Below, piece by piece: positions 35,820 through 44,882 of a DNA stretch of 51,589 nucleotides. The DNA lies in contig PAFU01000034.1 in NCBI GenBank assembly GCA_002704225.1, forward strand, positions 7,705 through 59,293. Direction: 5' to 3'. Position 1 is the first letter of the stretch, and each line of letters starts with the position of its first letter. The notes under the pieces are model-generated. The model was not told the origin of the DNA. It saw nothing but the letters and a program-made list of their open reading frames with translations, and made no database searches. Both the position numbers and the translations under genes were made by a program. This stretch comes from Gammaproteobacteria bacterium (GTDB taxonomy: Bacteria > Pseudomonadota > Gammaproteobacteria > Pseudomonadales > Azotimanducaceae).

Positions 35820-36854
35820 ATGAGTTCTATTGAGATACCCGTCATCGCGGGTGATGGCATTGGCCCAGAGATTACGTCGGCTGTTCTGAAAATAGTCGAT
35901 GCCGCAGTAAGTTCCACCAGCCTGAAGGTGGAATGGATTCCCGTCGTCGCAGGCCTCAGTGCCCTAGAACAGGGCACCGAACTGATTCCCCAGCGAACCA
36001 TGGACGAGATTGCCCGCTGCGGGGTGGCGTTAAAAGGTCCATGTACCACCCCGGTCGGCGAGGGGTTTACTTCAATTAACGTGAAGCTACGCAAGGCCTT
36101 CAATTTGTATGCGGCGGTGCGGCCCGTGCGCAGCATGCCCGGTGTTGACACTCGATACCAAGACGTGGACCTGATCATTATTCGGGAGAACACCGAGGGT
36201 CTCTACAGCGGCGTCGAAAACGAGGTGACGCCGGGTGTGGTCATGAGCATGAAGGTGGCTTCAGAGGCGGCATGTCAACGCATCGCGACCTGGGCGTTTC
36301 GCTTTGCGAACCGCCGGGAGCGCGAAAAAGTTACCGTATTGCACAAGGCCAACATCATGAAGATGACGGATGGCTTGTTTCTCAAGTGCGCGTCCGATGT
36401 TCACGCGAACGATTATCCCAACATCGCCTTCGAATCGACGATTATTGACGCGGGATGTATGAAGTTGGTGCAAGACCCGTCTCAGTTCGATGTGCTGCTG
36501 CTGGAAAATTTGTACGGTGACGTCATCAGCGACCTGTGCGCTGGCTTGGTTGGTGGCCTGGGCGTCGTTCCCGGTGCCAATATTGGAGAAGACTTGTCGA
36601 TTTTCGAGGCGGTACACGGTAGTGCGCCGGATATTGCTGGTCGCAACATCGCAAACCCTCTGGCGTTGCTGATGTCCTCGGTCATGATGCTGAACTTTCT
36701 GGCAGAAAGACGCCAGATGCCTGCGTTAGCAGACAGCGCTGAGCTGATTCGCCGTGCCTACGATGCATGCTTGATTCACGGAGAAAAAACTCAGGATTTG
36801 GGTGGCGATTTGGGCACTGCAGAATTTGCTGACGCGGTGATCGCGCGCTTTTAA
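35820..36854 (+). CDS. Isocitrate/isopropylmalate dehydrogenase family enzyme, NAD-isocitrate dehydrogenase-like
   Basis: The 344-residue protein shows the decarboxylating dehydrogenase pattern: IAGDGIGPEI at 9-18, the SINVKLRKAFNLYAAVRPVR substrate helix with its arginines, IIRENTEGLYSGVE, VLHKANIMKMTDGLF with the catalytic Lys, DVLLLENLYGDVISDLCAGLVGG with metal-binding Asp, and EAVHGSAPDIAG for nucleotide binding. The SINVxLRK segment and short length favour a homo-oligomeric NAD-dependent isocitrate (or homoisocitrate) dehydrogenase over LeuB, which has different contacts and usually lies next to leuCD. It stands alone here. Confidence 0.85.
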   Translation: MSSIEIPVIAGDGIGPEITSAVLKIVDAAVSSTSLKVEWIPVVAGLSALEQGTELIPQRTMDEIARCGVALKGPCTTPVGEGFTSINVKLRKAFNLYAAVRPVRSMPGVDTRYQDVDLIIIRENTEGLYSGVENEVTPGVVMSMKVASEAACQRIATWAFRFANRREREKVTVLHKANIMKMTDGLFLKCASDVHANDYPNIAFESTIIDAGCMKLVQDPSQFDVLLLENLYGDVISDLCAGLVGGLGVVPGANIGEDLSIFEAVHGSAPDIAGRNIANPLALLMSSVMMLNFLAERRQMPALADSAELIRRAYDACLIHGEKTQDLGGDLGTAEFADAVIARF

Positions 36855-36943
36855 CCGGCCACCAAGGCTTCGGCTTTGCACGGCAAATTGCGCATGGTCG
36901 CAGAGACACGGAGCGCTCTGATGGACGAAAATGCCGTCCTAGA

Positions 36944-36959
36944 CAATACGAACCGTCTC
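36944..36959 (+). promoter_or_regulatory. Candidate TetR operator, copy 1
   Basis: CAATACGAACCGTCTC is identical to a 16-nt element at 40874-40889. Here it lies 38 bp upstream of the molybdenum hydroxylase small-subunit gene. The dyad is less complete in this copy (ACGA...TCAC). Confidence 0.5.
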
Positions 36960-36996
36960 ACATAGCATCATGCCGAAGCAGACGGGCGGGGCAGCT

Positions 36997-37467
36997 ATGA
37001 AAGTGAAAGTGAATGAGGTCGAGCATCACGTTGCAGCCGACTGGCACGAAGAGACGTTGCTAACCGTTTTGCGTGAGCACCTTGGCCTAGCGGGGACAAA
37101 ATTTAGCTGCGGTATCGGTCAATGCGGAGCGTGCGTGGTGCACGTCGATGGCTCCCCCCTAAACAGCTGTCTGATTTCGGTCGCGGACGTTGAGAACAAA
37201 GACGTACTTACCATCGAGGGACTCGCGGGTGGCGACGGCAGTTTGCACCCTCTGCAGCAAGCTTGGATTGATGAAAACGTGCCTCAGTGTGGCTTCTGTC
37301 AGTCCGGCCAGATCATGCAGGCACTGGCGTTGATTGGTGATACGCCCGATCCAACCGATGCGGATATCGACCGCGCCATGAGCGGCAATTTGTGTCGATG
37401 TGGCACCTACGACCGTATTCGCAAGTCCATCAAGAAGGCGGCCCTTGTCATGCGGAGTACTTCGTAA
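36997..37467 (+). CDS. Xanthine dehydrogenase-family [2Fe-2S] subunit (IorA-like)
   Basis: From the ATG at 36997 (GGGG about 6 nt upstream) the protein has 156 residues, normal for small iron-sulfur subunits of molybdenum hydroxylases. The plant-type cluster ligands are C38, C43, C46 and C58; the second cluster uses C98 and C101 (QCGFCQSGQ) and C133 and C135 (NLCRCGTY). It passes electrons from the molybdenum site of the next gene product. Its stop overlaps the start of that gene (TAATG). It has no export signal, so it would leave the cytoplasm only in complex with the Tat-bearing large subunit. Confidence 0.9.
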   Translation: MKVKVNEVEHHVAADWHEETLLTVLREHLGLAGTKFSCGIGQCGACVVHVDGSPLNSCLISVADVENKDVLTIEGLAGGDGSLHPLQQAWIDENVPQCGFCQSGQIMQALALIGDTPDPTDADIDRAMSGNLCRCGTYDRIRKSIKKAALVMRSTS

Positions 37468-39644
37468 TGGCTTCCATCTCTCGCCGTAAATTCTTGATCG
37501 CGACGGGTTGGGTGGCGGCTGGCGTGACCGGAGTGTACGCACTGGGTAAACACGCCGTCGCCGTTGCGCCAACGATCATTTTTCCCGACGAAACCTCTGG
37601 CGCAGCTTGGGTGCAAATCCGTCCCGGCGGTGTCTGCCATATGTTTTTCCCGAGAGTGGATATGGGGCAGAACGCGAACACCGGTCTGGCGCAGATCGTG
37701 GCTGAAGAACTGAACATCGACGTCGAAGACATTCAGGGTGTGCGGCCATCTACCAAGGATGTACCGCCCCTGGCGGTTACTGCGGGCAGCATGTCGTTGA
37801 CCGCGTTTTCGCGTCCCTTGGCCATTGCCGCTGCGACCTTGCGTGAAGGCTTGAGAGATCGCGCCGCGGCCAAGCTCGGCGAGCCCGTGGCCGCTGTGCT
37901 CGATGATGTCGGTGGTTTTCAAACGTCTGACCTGCGCAAAGTGAGCTATGCCGATCTGGTCGATGACACGGGCTTTGTCATCGAACGTGAAGTCGATCAG
38001 GCAGTACCTGCGCTTTATGCGTTTGACAGTGCGCGTCAGAAAACACAGGTAGGGCACCCCAAAAGTCCGTTAGGCATTCGAGACCTCGTAACCGGTGGCC
38101 GTGTCTACACCGCCGATGTGCCGATGGAAGGTGTTGTATACGGTCGAGCTGTGCAACCGCCGGTCCGCAACGCGCGGATTGCATCCTTGGATACCTCGGG
38201 TGTCTCGAAGATTCGAGGCGTCGTGACCTTGGTTGAGGAGGGCGATTTCGTCGGAGTGGTGTGCACTACACCGAGTGCTGTGGACAAGGCTATTGCGCAG
38301 ATCCAGGTGACTTGGGATCTGCAGCAACCGATAAACGAAGAAGAAATTAGGCGCCTAGTCGATGTCGATGCGAAAATGGCCGCCGGTGATTTAGAACATA
38401 TCCTTCAGGACAAGGCCCATCGACGGAATGCCGATTGGTCTGTTGATCTGCGTTTTGATGTGCAGGTGCAGACCCATGCCGCCCAAGAGCCCAGAGCGGC
38501 CATAGCGCGTTTTAATGATGCAGGCGCAGATCATCGTCTGGAAATCTGGACTGGCACTCAGGATCCCTTTGGTATGCAGCGCTTCGCGTCTATGGATACT
38601 GGGCTCTCTGAATCAGATGTGGTGATCTATCCCCAGCGTCTTGGCGGCGGTTTTGGCGGGCGGGAGCATTATGAAGTGGAGCGAGATGCCGTGAGGCTTG
38701 CCCGAGCCGTGGGGCGCCCGGTGAAGGTGCAGTGGACACGGGCCGACGAATTTATGGCCAGCCGCAGCCGGCCTGCGTCGGCGCATCGAATAAGAATTGC
38801 GAGCGATGATCAGGGTAACCTAACGGACTGGTGGTACGGCTATGTGACCGGCCACGTGGTTTTCGCCCGGGAACGGCTGCCGGGCTGGCTGTTGCCCGTT
38901 GCACGACTGTCCGACGATTCCGGTGTGGTGAAGGGTGCCATCGCTCCTTACCAGGCACCGCATCAGCGTGTGGAATGCGAAGACGTTGATCTGCCAATAG
39001 ATCTCGGTGTTTGGCGTTCATTGAACGGCGCATCCGCTATCTTTGCCATTGAATCCGCCATGGATGAACTGGCGGTACTGCAGGGCAAGGAGCCGGTAGC
39101 CTTTAAGATTGCGCAAATGCAGGGCGAGCAGCCTCGCTTGGCCCATTGCTTAGCCTCGGTGCACAGGTTGAGCGCGAAACGGCGCCTGCCTGAAGCCGCC
39201 GGTTACGGTCGAGGTTTTGCTTGTGGTATTTACGACGGCCGATGTTTTGTGGCGGTCAGTGCCGATGTTTTTGTGGATGAGGTGAATCAGCAGATTAACG
39301 TCCTGCACCTATGCTGTGCTCAGGACGCGGGCATGGCCGTCAATCCGGACCAGCTTCGCGCGCAGATTGAAAGCAACCTCGTTTGGAGTATTGGCATGGC
39401 GCTGCTCGAACGTTTCGAGGTCGCCGACAATACCATTCAAAGTTCGAACTTTGACAACTACACCATTCCTCGGATGAGAAACATGCCGACTCTCGATATC
39501 GAAATTATCGATCAGCCGAGCTTACCGCCAACGGGTGCTGGCGAGGTTGCCTTGGTGGCGGGTCCGCCAGCCATCGCTAACGCGATCCGCGACGCCAGTG
39601 GTTTTCGCGCCCTGAGTCTGCCCATTCGCTTTGCAGATATCTAA
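37467..39644 (+). CDS. Tat-exported molybdopterin-binding oxidoreductase large subunit (IorB-like)
   Basis: Translation from the ATG overlapping the upstream stop gives 725 residues, typical for isoquinoline 1-oxidoreductase beta-type subunits. The N-terminus SISRRKFLIATGWVAAGVTG is a twin-arginine signal. Molybdopterin-contact motifs include GTQDPFGMQR, GGGFGGREHYEVERDAVRLARA, and near the end GAGEVALVAGPPAIANA, which holds the catalytic Glu. The substrate may be an N-heterocycle or aldehyde. No separate FAD subunit or cytochrome is encoded here; IorAB-type enzymes lack the FAD subunit and usually hand electrons to a cytochrome. The promoter site shared with the TetR-neighbour genes suggests induction by the pathway substrate. 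Confidence 0.88.
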   Translation: MASISRRKFLIATGWVAAGVTGVYALGKHAVAVAPTIIFPDETSGAAWVQIRPGGVCHMFFPRVDMGQNANTGLAQIVAEELNIDVEDIQGVRPSTKDVPPLAVTAGSMSLTAFSRPLAIAAATLREGLRDRAAAKLGEPVAAVLDDVGGFQTSDLRKVSYADLVDDTGFVIEREVDQAVPALYAFDSARQKTQVGHPKSPLGIRDLVTGGRVYTADVPMEGVVYGRAVQPPVRNARIASLDTSGVSKIRGVVTLVEEGDFVGVVCTTPSAVDKAIAQIQVTWDLQQPINEEEIRRLVDVDAKMAAGDLEHILQDKAHRRNADWSVDLRFDVQVQTHAAQEPRAAIARFNDAGADHRLEIWTGTQDPFGMQRFASMDTGLSESDVVIYPQRLGGGFGGREHYEVERDAVRLARAVGRPVKVQWTRADEFMASRSRPASAHRIRIASDDQGNLTDWWYGYVTGHVVFARERLPGWLLPVARLSDDSGVVKGAIAPYQAPHQRVECEDVDLPIDLGVWRSLNGASAIFAIESAMDELAVLQGKEPVAFKIAQMQGEQPRLAHCLASVHRLSAKRRLPEAAGYGRGFACGIYDGRCFVAVSADVFVDEVNQQINVLHLCCAQDAGMAVNPDQLRAQIESNLVWSIGMALLERFEVADNTIQSSNFDNYTIPRMRNMPTLDIEIIDQPSLPPTGAGEVALVAGPPAIANAIRDASGFRALSLPIRFADI

Positions 39645-39719
39645 CCGCAGCGCAAAGACGGGAGTCGCGCTTGGTGAGGACAAACGACAACTGATGGTTT
39701 AAATCAACGGAGACGCGAT

Positions 39720-40115
39720 ATGACGCTACGACGTGCACTGGCACCGACCCTGTTAACAATGACATTGCTCATCGCCGCTTTTGCGGTATCACCAGTAAGG
39801 GCTGAGACCGGAAAGGTCTACCACACGGTGGTGTTTTGGCTTAAAGCCGATACACCAAGCGAGACGGTTGAGGAAATTACACGGTCTGTAAAGGCACTTG
39901 GGAATTTGTCGATGGTGGAATCCGTGGTGGTTGGCACACCGGTCATGAGCGAACGCGAAGTCGTCGACGACAGTTTCAGCATCGCTTTTACCATGACCTT
40001 CAAAGATGAAGCAGCGCTTGCTGCCTATGGCGACGATCCAGAACACAAAAAGTCCAGCAAATTTACCCTGCAACATGTGACCCGCGGCGTGATTTACGAC
40101 TACAAAGGCCCGTAG
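39720..40115 (+). CDS. Exported Dabb (stress-responsive alpha/beta barrel) domain protein
   Basis: The 131-residue protein has a signal peptide (LAPTLLTMTLLIAAFAVSPVRA, cleavage likely near residue 28) and then a Dabb domain: VYHTVVFWLKADTPSETVEEI, VVGTPVMSE, AFTMTFKDEAALAAYGDDPEHKK. The domain dimerises as an alpha/beta barrel; export suggests a periplasmic role, possibly with the Tat-exported oxidoreductase 75 bp upstream. GGAGA precedes the ATG. An imperfect hairpin (CCAGCA-TTACG-TGCTGG, 40130-40146) follows and may terminate the unit. Confidence 0.8.
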   Translation: MTLRRALAPTLLTMTLLIAAFAVSPVRAETGKVYHTVVFWLKADTPSETVEEITRSVKALGNLSMVESVVVGTPVMSEREVVDDSFSIAFTMTFKDEAALAAYGDDPEHKKSSKFTLQHVTRGVIYDYKGP

Positions 40116-40129
40116 TTTGGGCGTTAAGC

Positions 40130-40152
40130 CCAGCATTACGTGCTGGTGTTCT
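40130..40152 (+). terminator. Weak terminator-like hairpin
   Basis: CCAGCA (40130-40135) pairs with TGCTGG (40141-40146) across a 5-nt loop, followed by TGTTCT. It lies between the Dabb gene and the TetR gene. The stem is short and the T-tract is poor. Confidence 0.3.
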
Positions 40153-40208
40153 GTCAAAGCACTTGATGAGGTGAGATAATCTGGGTTCGCGATCAGGCAG
40201 TGACAGGC

Positions 40209-40787
40209 ATGCAACCGAAACCGAACGCTAAACGACGAAGCTCGAAGTCTCATGAAGCGATTATCGACGCTACCGTTAAGCTATTGGGTTCATCGGGTTA
40301 TGTGGATTTTTCCATCGAAAAAGTGGCCAGTCAGGCGGGTGTTGGTAAGCAAACAATCTATCGCTGGTGGCCTTCTCGAGCGGATCTGGTCCTCGAGGTG
40401 TGGCGGGACCGTTTGTTGCCGCCCTTGGCGCCCTACGACGGCGCAAGTCCGTTACAAGACTATCTGGAAAAGTCATTGTTCTCCTTTGGCCAAATCCTCG
40501 GCCGAGCCGATAGCCGACAGGCAGCTATCTGCGTTCTGGCGGAAGCGCACCGCGACCCGCAGTTGTACAAGCGTATGGAAGAGGCGGTCTATGCGCCCCG
40601 TATTAAGCTGATTGCAGACGCATTCCGCCGGGCTCAAGAACAGAATCTTTTTCCCGCCCATTTCGATATCGACCTTCTGATCGATGCGCTCTACGGCGCC
40701 GTTTGGTACAAGGTCCTTATTCGCTTCGAAAAAGTGAGTAAGGGCTACATCAAGACGCTTGTGGATCAAGTGCTCTCTCATGCGTAA
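40209..40787 (+). CDS. TetR/AcrR family transcriptional regulator
   Basis: The 192-residue protein has a standard HTH (VDFSIEKVASQAGVGKQTIYRWWPSRADLVLEV) and a C-terminal TetR domain (ESLFSFGQILGRADSRQA...DIDLLIDALYGAVWYKVLIRF), the layout of TetR_C_11-like regulators. A GTG at 40200 is an alternative start. It lies between two units that share a 16-nt element in their promoters, so it probably represses both in the absence of its ligand. No copy of the element was seen before its own start. A GGGCT-TTC-AGCCC hairpin (40835-40847) follows the gene. Confidence 0.87.
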   Translation: MQPKPNAKRRSSKSHEAIIDATVKLLGSSGYVDFSIEKVASQAGVGKQTIYRWWPSRADLVLEVWRDRLLPPLAPYDGASPLQDYLEKSLFSFGQILGRADSRQAAICVLAEAHRDPQLYKRMEEAVYAPRIKLIADAFRRAQEQNLFPAHFDIDLLIDALYGAVWYKVLIRFEKVSKGYIKTLVDQVLSHA

Positions 40788-40873
40788 CGCCATCCAGGCT
40801 TAACGAAATTACGGTGAGTCTCTCGCAAAAGTAGGGGCTTTCAGCCCTTCACAAAAGGGTGTTACGCTTAAAG

Positions 40874-40899
40874 CAATACGAACCGTCTCGTTTTATAAT
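40874..40899 (+). promoter_or_regulatory. Candidate TetR operator overlapping a -10 box
   Basis: The 16-nt element CAATACGAACCGTCTC (40874-40889) is extended by GTTTT to form a partial palindrome (AA.ACGA......TCGT.TT). It overlaps a perfect TATAAT at 40894-40899, about 60 bp upstream of the SDR gene. Binding there would block RNA polymerase. Confidence 0.6.
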
Positions 40900-40956
40900 A
40901 GGGCGCTCAGGGCGGATTGGACGGACGTCGAAAAGGGTAGTCAAAGGAGTAGAGCT

Positions 40957-41934
40957 ATGTCGGGATCATTCAATCATCGATCGACCGCTGACGAGGTGCT
41001 GGATGGAATTGACCTCACGGGGAAGCGAGCATTGGTGACAGGTGGCGCCTCAGGGATTGGGGTAGAGACCGTTCGAGCGTTGGCATCCAAGGGCGCTGAA
41101 GTTGTGATTGCGGCTCGTAACACGCAGCAAGCCGAAGCGGCGAAAGCATCCATCGTCGCGTCGACCGGCAATCACGACATCAGCATTGTGGCGCTGGATC
41201 TGGGATCCCTGGCGAAGGTCGATGCGGCAGCAACCGAATGCCTGCAGCGTTTCGATCGTCTGGACATCCTCATGAACAACGCGGGGGTCATGGCTTGTCC
41301 GTTCGCCCAGACCGAAGACGGTTTGGAGCTTCAGTTCGGTTCAAATCACATAGGTCACTTTTATTTCACTAAGTGTTTGATGCCTTTGCTTTTGGCGGGT
41401 GCGCCGTCGCGCGTGGTATCGCTTACCTCTATGGCGCACCGAATGTCGCCGGTGGTCTTTGATGATATCCAGTATGCCAATCGTGCGTACGACAAATGGC
41501 AGGCGTACGGCCAGTCAAAAACGGCCAATGCGTTGTTTGCAGTTGGCCTGAATGCCCGATTTTCTGATCGCGGCGTAGAGGCCTTTTCCGTTCATCCGGG
41601 TGCGATTGCGACACCAATAGGGCGGCATCTGGCGGCGGAGGAAATTGAACAACTCGTCAAGGATAACGCGACGTCTGCAACTAACCCGGAAGACGCGGAT
41701 CAGGGCGGTATCAAAACCGTTGCGCAAGGCGCAGCTACCTCTGTTTATGCCGCGACCGCGCTGGAACTGTCCGGCAAGGGTGGCGCCTACCTTGAAAATT
41801 GTGGCGTCGCTGACGTGGTCCCTGATGACCCCAGTTTCCGAGGCGGTGTGCGTGACTATGCGGTTGATGTTGAGCAAGCAGACCGTCTGTGGAATGTGTC
41901 AGAATCGATGGTCAGCCAGCTAATGGGGAGTTGA
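40957..41934 (+). CDS. SDR oxidoreductase (retinol dehydrogenase/WWOX-like)
   Basis: The 325-residue protein has TGGASGIG at residues 29-36, NNAGVMACP near 109, and the catalytic YGQSK at ~188-192. The LVTGGASGIGVETVRALASKGAEVVIAARN start and SNHIGHFYFTKCLMP block match the retinol dehydrogenase-like SDR branch, and RN after the second strand suggests NADP. Its stop is followed two bases later by the CoA-transferase start region, so the two are one operon. AAAGGAG precedes the ATG. It probably reduces or oxidises a bulky alcohol or ketone in the same pathway. Confidence 0.87.
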   Translation: MSGSFNHRSTADEVLDGIDLTGKRALVTGGASGIGVETVRALASKGAEVVIAARNTQQAEAAKASIVASTGNHDISIVALDLGSLAKVDAAATECLQRFDRLDILMNNAGVMACPFAQTEDGLELQFGSNHIGHFYFTKCLMPLLLAGAPSRVVSLTSMAHRMSPVVFDDIQYANRAYDKWQAYGQSKTANALFAVGLNARFSDRGVEAFSVHPGAIATPIGRHLAAEEIEQLVKDNATSATNPEDADQGGIKTVAQGAATSVYAATALELSGKGGAYLENCGVADVVPDDPSFRGGVRDYAVDVEQADRLWNVSESMVSQLMGS

Positions 41935-41938
41935 TGTG

Positions 41939-43126
41939 ATGACAGCGCAAAATAAACCGCTTGTGGGAGTTAAAGTCATTGATCTGACGCAAATTTATCA
42001 GGGGCCGTATGCTGCCTTCCTGTTTGCTCAGGCCGGAGCAGACGTTATTAAGGTGGAGCCGTTGGCCGGCGAACGTCTGCGTGGCGCGGGTGGTGCGAAA
42101 ACACCGCTGTCCTTCGCCATGCTCAATTCAAACAAGAAAAGTATCACCCTGAATCTTCGCGATGAAGAGGGGAAAAAACTGCTGCGCGAGCTAGTCAAAG
42201 ACGCTGATGTTCTGTTGGAAAATTACGCGCCGGGAGTCATGGACCGTCTAGGAGTGGGTTGGGAGGCGCTAAAAGAAATTAATCCGACGCTGATTTATGG
42301 CTCGGGCACCGGTTATGGCTTATCTGGCCCTGATCGTGATCTGCTTGCCATGGACCACACGATTCAAGCCGCCTCAGGAGTTATGAGTGCCACCGGTGAC
42401 GCCGATTCACCCCCGAGCAGGTCTGGGGGGGCGCCCTGCGATATTATGGGGGGCATTCATATGTACGCTGGGGTGCTGGCTGCTCTGCAGGGGCGAACCG
42501 TCACAGGGCGAGGTACCCGTGTTGAGGTGTCGATGCTGGAAGCCATGTATTTCACGCTGAGTTCGGAACTGAGTATTCATCACGCCACCGGTGAATTGCC
42601 GCCGCGGAACAGCGCGCGGTCGCCCTCCAACGTATGCCCCTATGGTCGTTATCCCTGTAAGGATGGATGGATCGTGGTGATTTGTGTTGCCGAATCCCAC
42701 TGGCAAAACCTGCTGAAAGTGATTGGTCGTTTGGATGAAAAAGACAATCACGACTACCGCAATTCCATGGCGCGCAAAAAACGCGAGCACTTGATCGATG
42801 CGATGATCAATGCTTGGACCGTCGAACGTACACGAGATGAAGCCTACGAAGAGCTGCGCGCGAACCGCATACCTGTCGCACCCATTCGAACCATTGATGA
42901 AGTCCGAGATGATCGTCATCTGCATGAGCGGGGGATGCTGCACTACAAAAATCACGAGCTGCTAGGCGATGTGGTGTTGCCCACCAGTCCGATTCGATTT
43001 TCGGAGTACGATCTGACAGAACCTGAGTTTTTTCCGGAGATTGGTGCGCACAATGATGAAGTGTATGGCGGGTTGAACGTGAGTGCCGAAGATCTAGACC
43101 GGCTGAAGGCTGCAGGCGTGATCTGA
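41939..43126 (+). CDS. CaiB/BaiF family III CoA-transferase
   Basis: The 395-residue protein begins with the family III pattern VIDLTQIYQGPYAAFLFAQAGADVIKVEPLAGERLR, has LNSNKKSITLNL near 63-74, and carries the nucleophilic aspartate D168 in CDIMGG. Members move CoA between acids such as formate/oxalate, bile acids, carnitine or 2-methylacyl groups. GTG 41936 directly before the ATG is an alternative start. It is coupled to the SDR gene and so probably activates or transfers the same pathway intermediate. It converges with the symporter gene with only 2 bp between stops. Confidence 0.88.
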   Translation: MTAQNKPLVGVKVIDLTQIYQGPYAAFLFAQAGADVIKVEPLAGERLRGAGGAKTPLSFAMLNSNKKSITLNLRDEEGKKLLRELVKDADVLLENYAPGVMDRLGVGWEALKEINPTLIYGSGTGYGLSGPDRDLLAMDHTIQAASGVMSATGDADSPPSRSGGAPCDIMGGIHMYAGVLAALQGRTVTGRGTRVEVSMLEAMYFTLSSELSIHHATGELPPRNSARSPSNVCPYGRYPCKDGWIVVICVAESHWQNLLKVIGRLDEKDNHDYRNSMARKKREHLIDAMINAWTVERTRDEAYEELRANRIPVAPIRTIDEVRDDRHLHERGMLHYKNHELLGDVVLPTSPIRFSEYDLTEPEFFPEIGAHNDEVYGGLNVSAEDLDRLKAAGVI

Positions 43127-43128
43127 GG

Positions 43129-44697
43129 TCACCACTGTACTGCCATGCAGACGCCGAGGATGACCAAGAATTGTGACAACAGTATCTTAACGTATCCTTT
43201 GGGCGCCTTTGCTGAGGATTGGAACGACTGCTGTGGCGACAACTCTGATTGTGGTGACGGAACCAAGAAGGCCGAGCCGAGCACGATGCACAGGAATGCC
43301 ACGATGAAGCCGATGACGTTCCACCACAGCCAGGAGACTTCAGGTAAGTACACGGCGACCAGTAGATTGGCTAGTAGCCCACCAACAAACCCAACCAGTG
43401 CGCTGGTCTGGGATACGCGCTGCATCAGTATCGCTGACGCGATGAGGGCGAGTAATGGGCCGTTGACCATGGACCCCACTTTGTTCACGGCTTCCAAAAC
43501 CGTTGGTGCAATGTTTTCTACCTGAAAAGCGCAAACCACCGCGAACAGTCCCCACAACATAGTGCAGGCCCTGCCGAGCAAAAGTTGCTTCGCCGACGAC
43601 GTCTGCTTCGACAAGCGCGGACGGATAAAGTCTTCAACGGTCACAGCGGAAAGGCTGTTGAGAGCGGAATCAATGGATGACATAGAGGCCGCGATGAGTC
43701 CGACCATAACCAAGCCGACGAAGCCGGGTTCGAAATGGTTTAGAACAAAGACTGGGAAGACGACGTTCAAATTTTTCTCGCCGCCGCTGGTTGTTGGCAG
43801 CGACCCAAGAATACGTGGGTCTTGGGCAGCGAGTGCGGCTAACCCAAGACCTAAAAAACAGTAGAGCAAAACGATTGGGAAGCGGAAAACACCGTTCCAG
43901 AGCAGCACGCGCGCGGTATCCGCTTCGCTTCGGGCTGCCAAAATACGCTGGGCCTGACTCTGATCGCAGCCGTAGTAAGAAGCGTAAAGAAAGACGCCGC
44001 CGATCAACATGGGCCAAAAGCCGTAGTCCTGTCCGCCAAAACCCCAGTCGTTGACGAGTGTTTGTTTGCGCTCTTCCACGAAAAAATCCCAGTCGATTAG
44101 ATCGCCAATGTAGATCAGTGAAAACAGTACGGCACCCAAGAGCAAGGCCAATTGAATGGCATCACTGATCACTACAGCGGTAAGTCCACCGAAATAGTCG
44201 TACAACACTGTGGCAGTCATGATGAGTAAGACCGCGGCAACAAAATGTAACTCCAGCAGCAGCGAAACAACCAGCGCACTACCGTATAGGGTGACGGCGG
44301 TGGCGACACCGCGGAATAGCAGGAAACAGCCAGCGGCGGTGAGTCTTGCCCGGCGGCCAATCCGAAGCTCCAAGATCTCATAGATGGAGGTAACGCCGTA
44401 ACGCCGAGCCGGCAGCATGATCCAAAGCAGCGCCAACATCGCCAGTGGCACCGCTAACTCATACTGAAGCCAAATCATGCCGCCACCGGCAACGAAGCCG
44501 ACGAATGCCGGGGCGCCCAAGAGACTGTTGGTAGAGCACTGGGTGGCGATGGTTGAGGCGGCCAATGTGCTCGCGGACAGACGATGGTTGCCGAGAAAGT
44601 AGTCCTCGGCGGAAGCCTGTTTGCTGTTGAGATAGAGCGCCAAAAGCATCAGGCCGGAAAGATAAATCCACACGACTGTCCAATCTAGTGCATGCAA
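43129..44697 (-). CDS. Sodium:solute symporter (SSS) family transporter
   Basis: The protein is strongly hydrophobic with about 13 membrane segments. SKQASAEDYFLGNHRLSASTLAASTIATQCSTNSLLGAPAFV is the typical SSS start, and GLIAASMSSIDSALNSLSAVTVEDF near residue 350 is the conserved helix with the sodium-site Ser residues. An open frame reaches a TTG at 44730, but the TTG at 44697 has GGGAG 7 nt upstream and is preferred, giving 522 residues. It diverges from the GH13 phosphorylase-like gene, so the likely substrate is a sugar or compatible solute, possibly the phosphorylase substrate; this is inference. Confidence 0.85.
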   Translation of the reverse strand: MHALDWTVVWIYLSGLMLLALYLNSKQASAEDYFLGNHRLSASTLAASTIATQCSTNSLLGAPAFVGFVAGGGMIWLQYELAVPLAMLALLWIMLPARRYGVTSIYEILELRIGRRARLTAAGCFLLFRGVATAVTLYGSALVVSLLLELHFVAAVLLIMTATVLYDYFGGLTAVVISDAIQLALLLGAVLFSLIYIGDLIDWDFFVEERKQTLVNDWGFGGQDYGFWPMLIGGVFLYASYYGCDQSQAQRILAARSEADTARVLLWNGVFRFPIVLLYCFLGLGLAALAAQDPRILGSLPTTSGGEKNLNVVFPVFVLNHFEPGFVGLVMVGLIAASMSSIDSALNSLSAVTVEDFIRPRLSKQTSSAKQLLLGRACTMLWGLFAVVCAFQVENIAPTVLEAVNKVGSMVNGPLLALIASAILMQRVSQTSALVGFVGGLLANLLVAVYLPEVSWLWWNVIGFIVAFLCIVLGSAFLVPSPQSELSPQQSFQSSAKAPKGYVKILLSQFLVILGVCMAVQW

Positions 44698-44882
44698 AAC
44701 CGTGCTCCCATCCAGACAAAACTTGCCCAAGGCAGGTGACTTGAGTAACTATTCCCGTTGCGATCTTGAACAAGAAACACAGGTTTTAGATGGCAAATCG
44801 TCTCGAAGCGCATACGCCCAGAAGCCTTCGAATCATTGGAGTTGGCCTTGCTTTGATCTCTTCGCTCAGAAGGTGATGCGTC

